This document shows, piece by piece, positions 5,447 to 8,502 of a DNA stretch of 8,502 nucleotides. How positions within the stretch are numbered: the stretch's first letter is position 1; every line of letters begins with the position of its first letter. The DNA is from a bacterium Ga0077546 (lineage in GTDB: Bacteria; Cyanobacteriota; Vampirovibrionia; Obscuribacterales; Obscuribacteraceae). Position numbers and translations under genes: made by a program. The stretch lies in assembly GCA_001464165.1 (NCBI GenBank), contig LNEX01000162.1:1-8502 (forward strand), given 5' to 3'. The notes beneath the pieces were generated by a model, which was not told where the DNA came from, did no database searches, and worked only from the letters and a program-made list of their open reading frames with translations.

Positions 5447-7093
5447 ATGTCATGGTCTAATGTTTTTGTCCAACTTTTTAGATTCGTTACATGCAACGTT
5501 CAAAGTCAAGCAGGGTCTGACATAGACAGCACGAAGCCAACTCTTTATCCCTTTGATTCTCAAGCGCTGACACAACTGGCGGTTGGTTCGTCTGTATTTA
5601 TTGCCTTTGTCTTGGCTATAACAGATGTCATTCCTCTAATACCGAATACAACTTCAGTTATTGGTTTGGTTCTGCGCCTAGTGGGCGATTGGATAATCGT
5701 TGCTGTCATATGGTTCTTGGCTTTTCTCGCGATTACCCAATCACTTAGATTTATCAGTCGTGGGGTGTGGATTAGCGATAAGGGTATTAAGCTCTCGCGC
5801 TTTGACCGCCTTGTGCCTTGGACATCTATAAGGGCAGTGGCCATAGAGCCCAATTTTTTCTTTACCAAGTTGTTTGGCCTCAGGCACACGGCTAGGCGAT
5901 TGACAATACTTTTTCACTTTGAAGTAAAGAACAAACTAATTTCTAGTTTGCTTTTTCCCAATTACATTCCATCATTCTTCTTTAGCAAAGAAACCTTTGA
6001 TCAATTGGTGAGAGTCGTTTTTGATAGAAGTGGTGCTTTAGCTAGCAAGGTATTACCCGAAGATTTGCCTTATGAGTTTGCGGTGGTCGCGGCTGCTGGT
6101 TCTGACTCTTCGTTTGAAGGTGATAGCTGGAAGCATTTGCGCAAGACCTATAGCTGGTTAAACAAACAGAAAATTCTGGTTCGTGCTGTAATTCTGCTTA
6201 GTCTAGTTCTCTTTCTCGGTCGTCGGGCGATGGTTTACTATTGCTTTAATAGTGCTGGCAAAGCGGCTGCCGAAGCCAATTTTGAGTTAGCTCGTGATTA
6301 TTATCAATGGTCTGTCAAGTTAGAACCAATGTTTGCTGCCGGTTGGAATGGCTTGGGACAAGCAGAATTTAGATTAGCAGAACAACGCCAAGCTGATTTT
6401 AGTATTGCAGTGCGCAATTGGCGCCGAGCAATTTTTCTTAAGCTAGACTACGTGGAACCAAGACTAAATATTGTACGCGTCTGTCTCTATCGTCGTGATT
6501 ATACTGAGGCGAGTCGTCTTTTAGAGCATGCTCTAAAGCTGGCACCGTATGATGGTCTGGCCTTGTTAGAAAAAGCAGAATTAGACTTGGCCAGAGGTCA
6601 GTATAGCCAAGCGCAAAAGGACGCCCGATTGTTACTTAGTCAAGGTGTGCACAGTAATCAGAATCCGGAATATGTCTTCAAAGCGCGCTGTCTTCTTGCT
6701 CAGGCTAAATTGGCTCAAGGTGATGCAGTTGGTGCGCAGAGAGAAATTGAACAATATTCATCAGAGCCGCAATCATTTACAAAGGGCGAAGATGTCACTT
6801 ATTTGTTGATGACGCGAGCACAGATTCTTTTGGCTTTAGGTCAATTGGAGGCAGCTGAGAATCATATTCGCTTGGCTGTTCGTCGCCAACCTTATAATCA
6901 AGAAGTATTAGTGCAGGCGGCCTTGATTAGCCTGGCTCGCAATCAATTGACTGATTGCAAATTTTTCTTGGAGCGTGCCAGAACTGTCAATTCGGCTCGG
7001 GCCGCTAACTCGAATACCAACCCTTGGTTAGGTATCATTGCTAATCGATTAGCGGCGGCGCAAGAATCAGCAAAGTCAACGCACCATAAGTAG
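5447..7093 (+). CDS. Membrane protein with PH-like segment and C-terminal TPR repeats
   Basis: Numbering is from the TTG at 5438; the ATG at 5447 (residue 4) is preferred, giving 548 aa. Neither start has a ribosome binding site, and an in-frame TAA at 5432 bars a longer start. Two hydrophobic segments (about 45-69 and 74-99) are followed by RGVWISDKGIKLSRFDRLVPWTSIRAV and a beta-rich stretch to about 195, which resembles a bacterial PH-like domain behind paired membrane helices. A third membrane segment lies at about 247-265. From about 272 to 520 there are roughly six TPR-type helix pairs, for example AEANFELARDYYQWSVKLEP, DYTEASRLLEHALKLAP and GQLEAAENHIRLAVRRQP. TPRs bind proteins, so this is probably a membrane-anchored scaffold; no enzyme motif is seen. 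Its divergence from the response regulator suggests regulation by it. The specific function is unknown. Confidence 0.85.
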   Translation: MSWSNVFVQLFRFVTCNVQSQAGSDIDSTKPTLYPFDSQALTQLAVGSSVFIAFVLAITDVIPLIPNTTSVIGLVLRLVGDWIIVAVIWFLAFLAITQSLRFISRGVWISDKGIKLSRFDRLVPWTSIRAVAIEPNFFFTKLFGLRHTARRLTILFHFEVKNKLISSLLFPNYIPSFFFSKETFDQLVRVVFDRSGALASKVLPEDLPYEFAVVAAAGSDSSFEGDSWKHLRKTYSWLNKQKILVRAVILLSLVLFLGRRAMVYYCFNSAGKAAAEANFELARDYYQWSVKLEPMFAAGWNGLGQAEFRLAEQRQADFSIAVRNWRRAIFLKLDYVEPRLNIVRVCLYRRDYTEASRLLEHALKLAPYDGLALLEKAELDLARGQYSQAQKDARLLLSQGVHSNQNPEYVFKARCLLAQAKLAQGDAVGAQREIEQYSSEPQSFTKGEDVTYLLMTRAQILLALGQLEAAENHIRLAVRRQPYNQEVLVQAALISLARNQLTDCKFFLERARTVNSARAANSNTNPWLGIIANRLAAAQESAKSTHHK

Positions 7094-7125
7094 TATTGCT
7101 TTTCTTTTTCGTTCCTTTCTCCTTC

Positions 7126-8502
7126 TTAGCGGGCCAAGGCCTGTAGATTTCTCAAGAATGTGGTCCACTCTCCTTGCTCTTGAGTTAGGATTTGTGTGTC
7201 GAAAGCTTTTGTTGTTGCCTCTCTTGCCTGCTCGAGATAAATTTGGTTCAAGTGTTGACCCTCTGCAGTTTGTTCAAGCTGTCTGGCGTTGGTTCCCAAC
7301 AGTCCTAGGGCTGCCTCGTACTCGGTTTGTGTAGAGGCTTTACTTAGTGCTTCTCGCGCTGCAATAATTGGTGCTAGAGTTCCAACATCAGCTCCCAGTT
7401 CTCTTTGTATATCCTCGACGGCATAGCCAAGGCGATTAAGCAGTGAATCTTTGTCTGCTAATTTGTTATAACGCTCTGCGCTGGCTAATTCAGTCAGGTG
7501 GTCGGCAGGGTTGAGTTCGTTGGCACGAGTCTGATTGTCTAAGTATTGCCTGCCAGGCAAGAACAGACTCAAACCACCTTGCTTGTCATAGCCCCCTTCC
7601 TGCTCGCCGTGATAGCCCGCCACCAATCTGGTCTGACTAGCCTGTAGGGCTTCAACGGCTCTTCTTATGTTGCCCTGTGGATCACTTAGTGAACCGTTTT
7701 CAACCGCAGACAGAATATTGGCTGCGAAAGTTTTAGAATCACGTAACTCCTCCCGCGGTGTTCCTGCTAGCCGTATTCCGCCTGCTTGTGAGGCTAGTGG
7801 CGCATCTCCAATGGCAGTAAGAATGGCCTCTCTGTTCGACTCGCGTTCGAATGCCTGAGTTAAAGCTGCACCAAGGCTATTGAGGTGTTGATTGAACTGG
7901 CCAATTTCTGCCGCATTATAGTGTGAGAGTGCGTCGGTGCCAGCTACTGTGCGATCAATCTCTCGTGGTGCAGCGGCACCACCGTTAGCTCCCTGGGCTG
8001 CTAAATCAACTATTTTTTGCCCCAGTTCATGCCCGTTCATGGAGGGATTGCTAAGTACTGCACCAACTATTGCTCTAACATTCTGGGCGTCTATGTCTTC
8101 GCCTCCAGCTGTTTCCATCTCTGGTGAGGCGATTATGTTTTCTGCCCGCGAGGACACTGCTGCCAGGACAGCGGCATTCCCCATCGAGCAAGCATCAAAG
8201 TCAACTAAATCAAGTTTGTCTCGGCCGCTACTAGCTAGACCGTTCCTGATGGCGGCATCCATTTCTTCGAGGGTGGCTCGGCCTGTATCTCCGGAGACTC
8301 CGTGGGGGCCGCCGCCGTGGCCTTGGGCAAAGAGGGCTAGATGTTCGGAAGGAGCTTGTCGACCAGCGATGTTGAGTAGCGCTTCAGTATCAGCTGCAAC
8401 GCCCTGAGATGGCCGAGTTGGTAATTCCTGAATCTGACCGTCGTGGATCAGATAGGTGTGAATCAACATGCCGCTAGCGCCTGAGTCTTTGCCCGAGGCA
8501 CT
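7126..8502 (-). CDS. Clostripain-family (C11) cysteine peptidase, N-terminus beyond window
   Basis: Peptidase family C11 (clan CD, caspase-like fold) uses a His/Cys dyad. The frame is open to the window edge: 11 codons precede the Met at 8469, so that Met is not necessarily the start. Numbering from it, the catalytic His is His51 in AQGHGGG (codon 8319-8317) and the catalytic Cys is Cys94 in VDFDACSMGNAAV (codon 8190-8188), both in family-typical settings. GGLSLFLP (298-305) matches the strand near the end of the C11 domain. About 140 further residues form a helical, Ala/Gln/Glu-rich tail (307-447), not part of the minimal domain. Clostripains usually prefer basic P1 residues, but specificity here is unproven. 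Any signal peptide or propeptide would be outside the window. It is convergent with the TPR gene (32-base gap) with no hairpin terminator seen. Confidence 0.88.
   Translation of the reverse strand, partial: SASGKDSGASGMLIHTYLIHDGQIQELPTRPSQGVAADTEALLNIAGRQAPSEHLALFAQGHGGGPHGVSGDTGRATLEEMDAAIRNGLASSGRDKLDLVDFDACSMGNAAVLAAVSSRAENIIASPEMETAGGEDIDAQNVRAIVGAVLSNPSMNGHELGQKIVDLAAQGANGGAAAPREIDRTVAGTDALSHYNAAEIGQFNQHLNSLGAALTQAFERESNREAILTAIGDAPLASQAGGIRLAGTPREELRDSKTFAANILSAVENGSLSDPQGNIRRAVEALQASQTRLVAGYHGEQEGGYDKQGGLSLFLPGRQYLDNQTRANELNPADHLTELASAERYNKLADKDSLLNRLGYAVEDIQRELGADVGTLAPIIAAREALSKASTQTEYEAALGLLGTNARQLEQTAEGQHLNQIYLEQAREATTKAFDTQILTQEQGEWTTFLRNLQALAR

Noticed and set aside
7094..7125. 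Possible terminator between the convergent TPR and peptidase genes
   Set aside because: The 32 bases are a pyrimidine tract with no stem-loop; the nearby GGCC-AA-GGCC stem lies inside the peptidase coding region and is only 4 bp.
7937..8407. Plus-strand 156-codon open frame opposite the C11 peptidase
   Set aside because: Antisense to the catalytic domain with the conserved His and Cys; long only because of the codon pattern on the real strand.
1..8502. CRISPR array, insertion sequence, prophage, tRNA or rRNA
   Set aside because: No regularly spaced direct repeats, transposase or integrase motifs, or cloverleaf-like or rRNA sequence were seen.

Overview
The window looks like ordinary chromosomal DNA of a free-living bacterium of moderate GC. 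GyrA gives the best clue to lineage. Its catalytic-tyrosine region ([12 protein letters not shown]), the stretch after it (DIDAETIDM), and the CTD blades ([34 protein letters not shown]) read like cyanobacterial/plastid gyrase rather than proteobacterial or firmicute gyrase. An LRV-repeat protein, a TPR membrane protein and a clostripain-type protease sit nearby, so a non-photosynthetic cyanobacterial relative (Vampirovibrionia/Melainabacteria, for example Obscuribacterales) is a reasonable guess. This is inference from remembered family features, not a search.

Layout. (1) 1-467, minus: the 5' part of lysS (class II lysyl-tRNA synthetase), cut by the window edge. (2) 468-747: a divergent lysS/gyrA control region with a long inverted repeat, a clear extended -10 promoter for gyrA and a potentially folded gyrA leader. 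(3) 748-3336, plus: complete gyrA, ending at a strong hairpin that can serve both strands. (4) 3430-3717, minus: a small cysteine-containing protein of unknown function. (5) 3718-4138: a 421-base divergent intergenic region with two perfect 9-bp-arm palindromes. (6) 4139-4630, plus: a protein of four exact 26-residue LRV repeats, followed by a second bidirectional terminator. (7) 4721-5395, minus: an OmpR/PhoB-type response regulator without a kinase in view. (8) 5447-7093, plus: a membrane protein with a PH-like segment and cytosolic or extracytosolic TPRs, diverging from the regulator across a perfect 14-bp palindrome. (9) 7126-8502, minus: a clostripain-family (C11) cysteine peptidase whose N-terminus lies beyond the window.

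Gene relationships. Gene pairs alternate between divergent and convergent, so no multi-gene operon is visible. LysS and GyrA are housekeeping. The most plausible functional link is the response regulator with its divergent TPR membrane protein, which share a compact promoter region. No phage, IS element, CRISPR array, tRNA or rRNA was seen. I found no convincing new multi-gene system. The features most worth following are the unexplained DNA and RNA structures in the three divergent intergenic regions and the unusual PH-TPR membrane protein.
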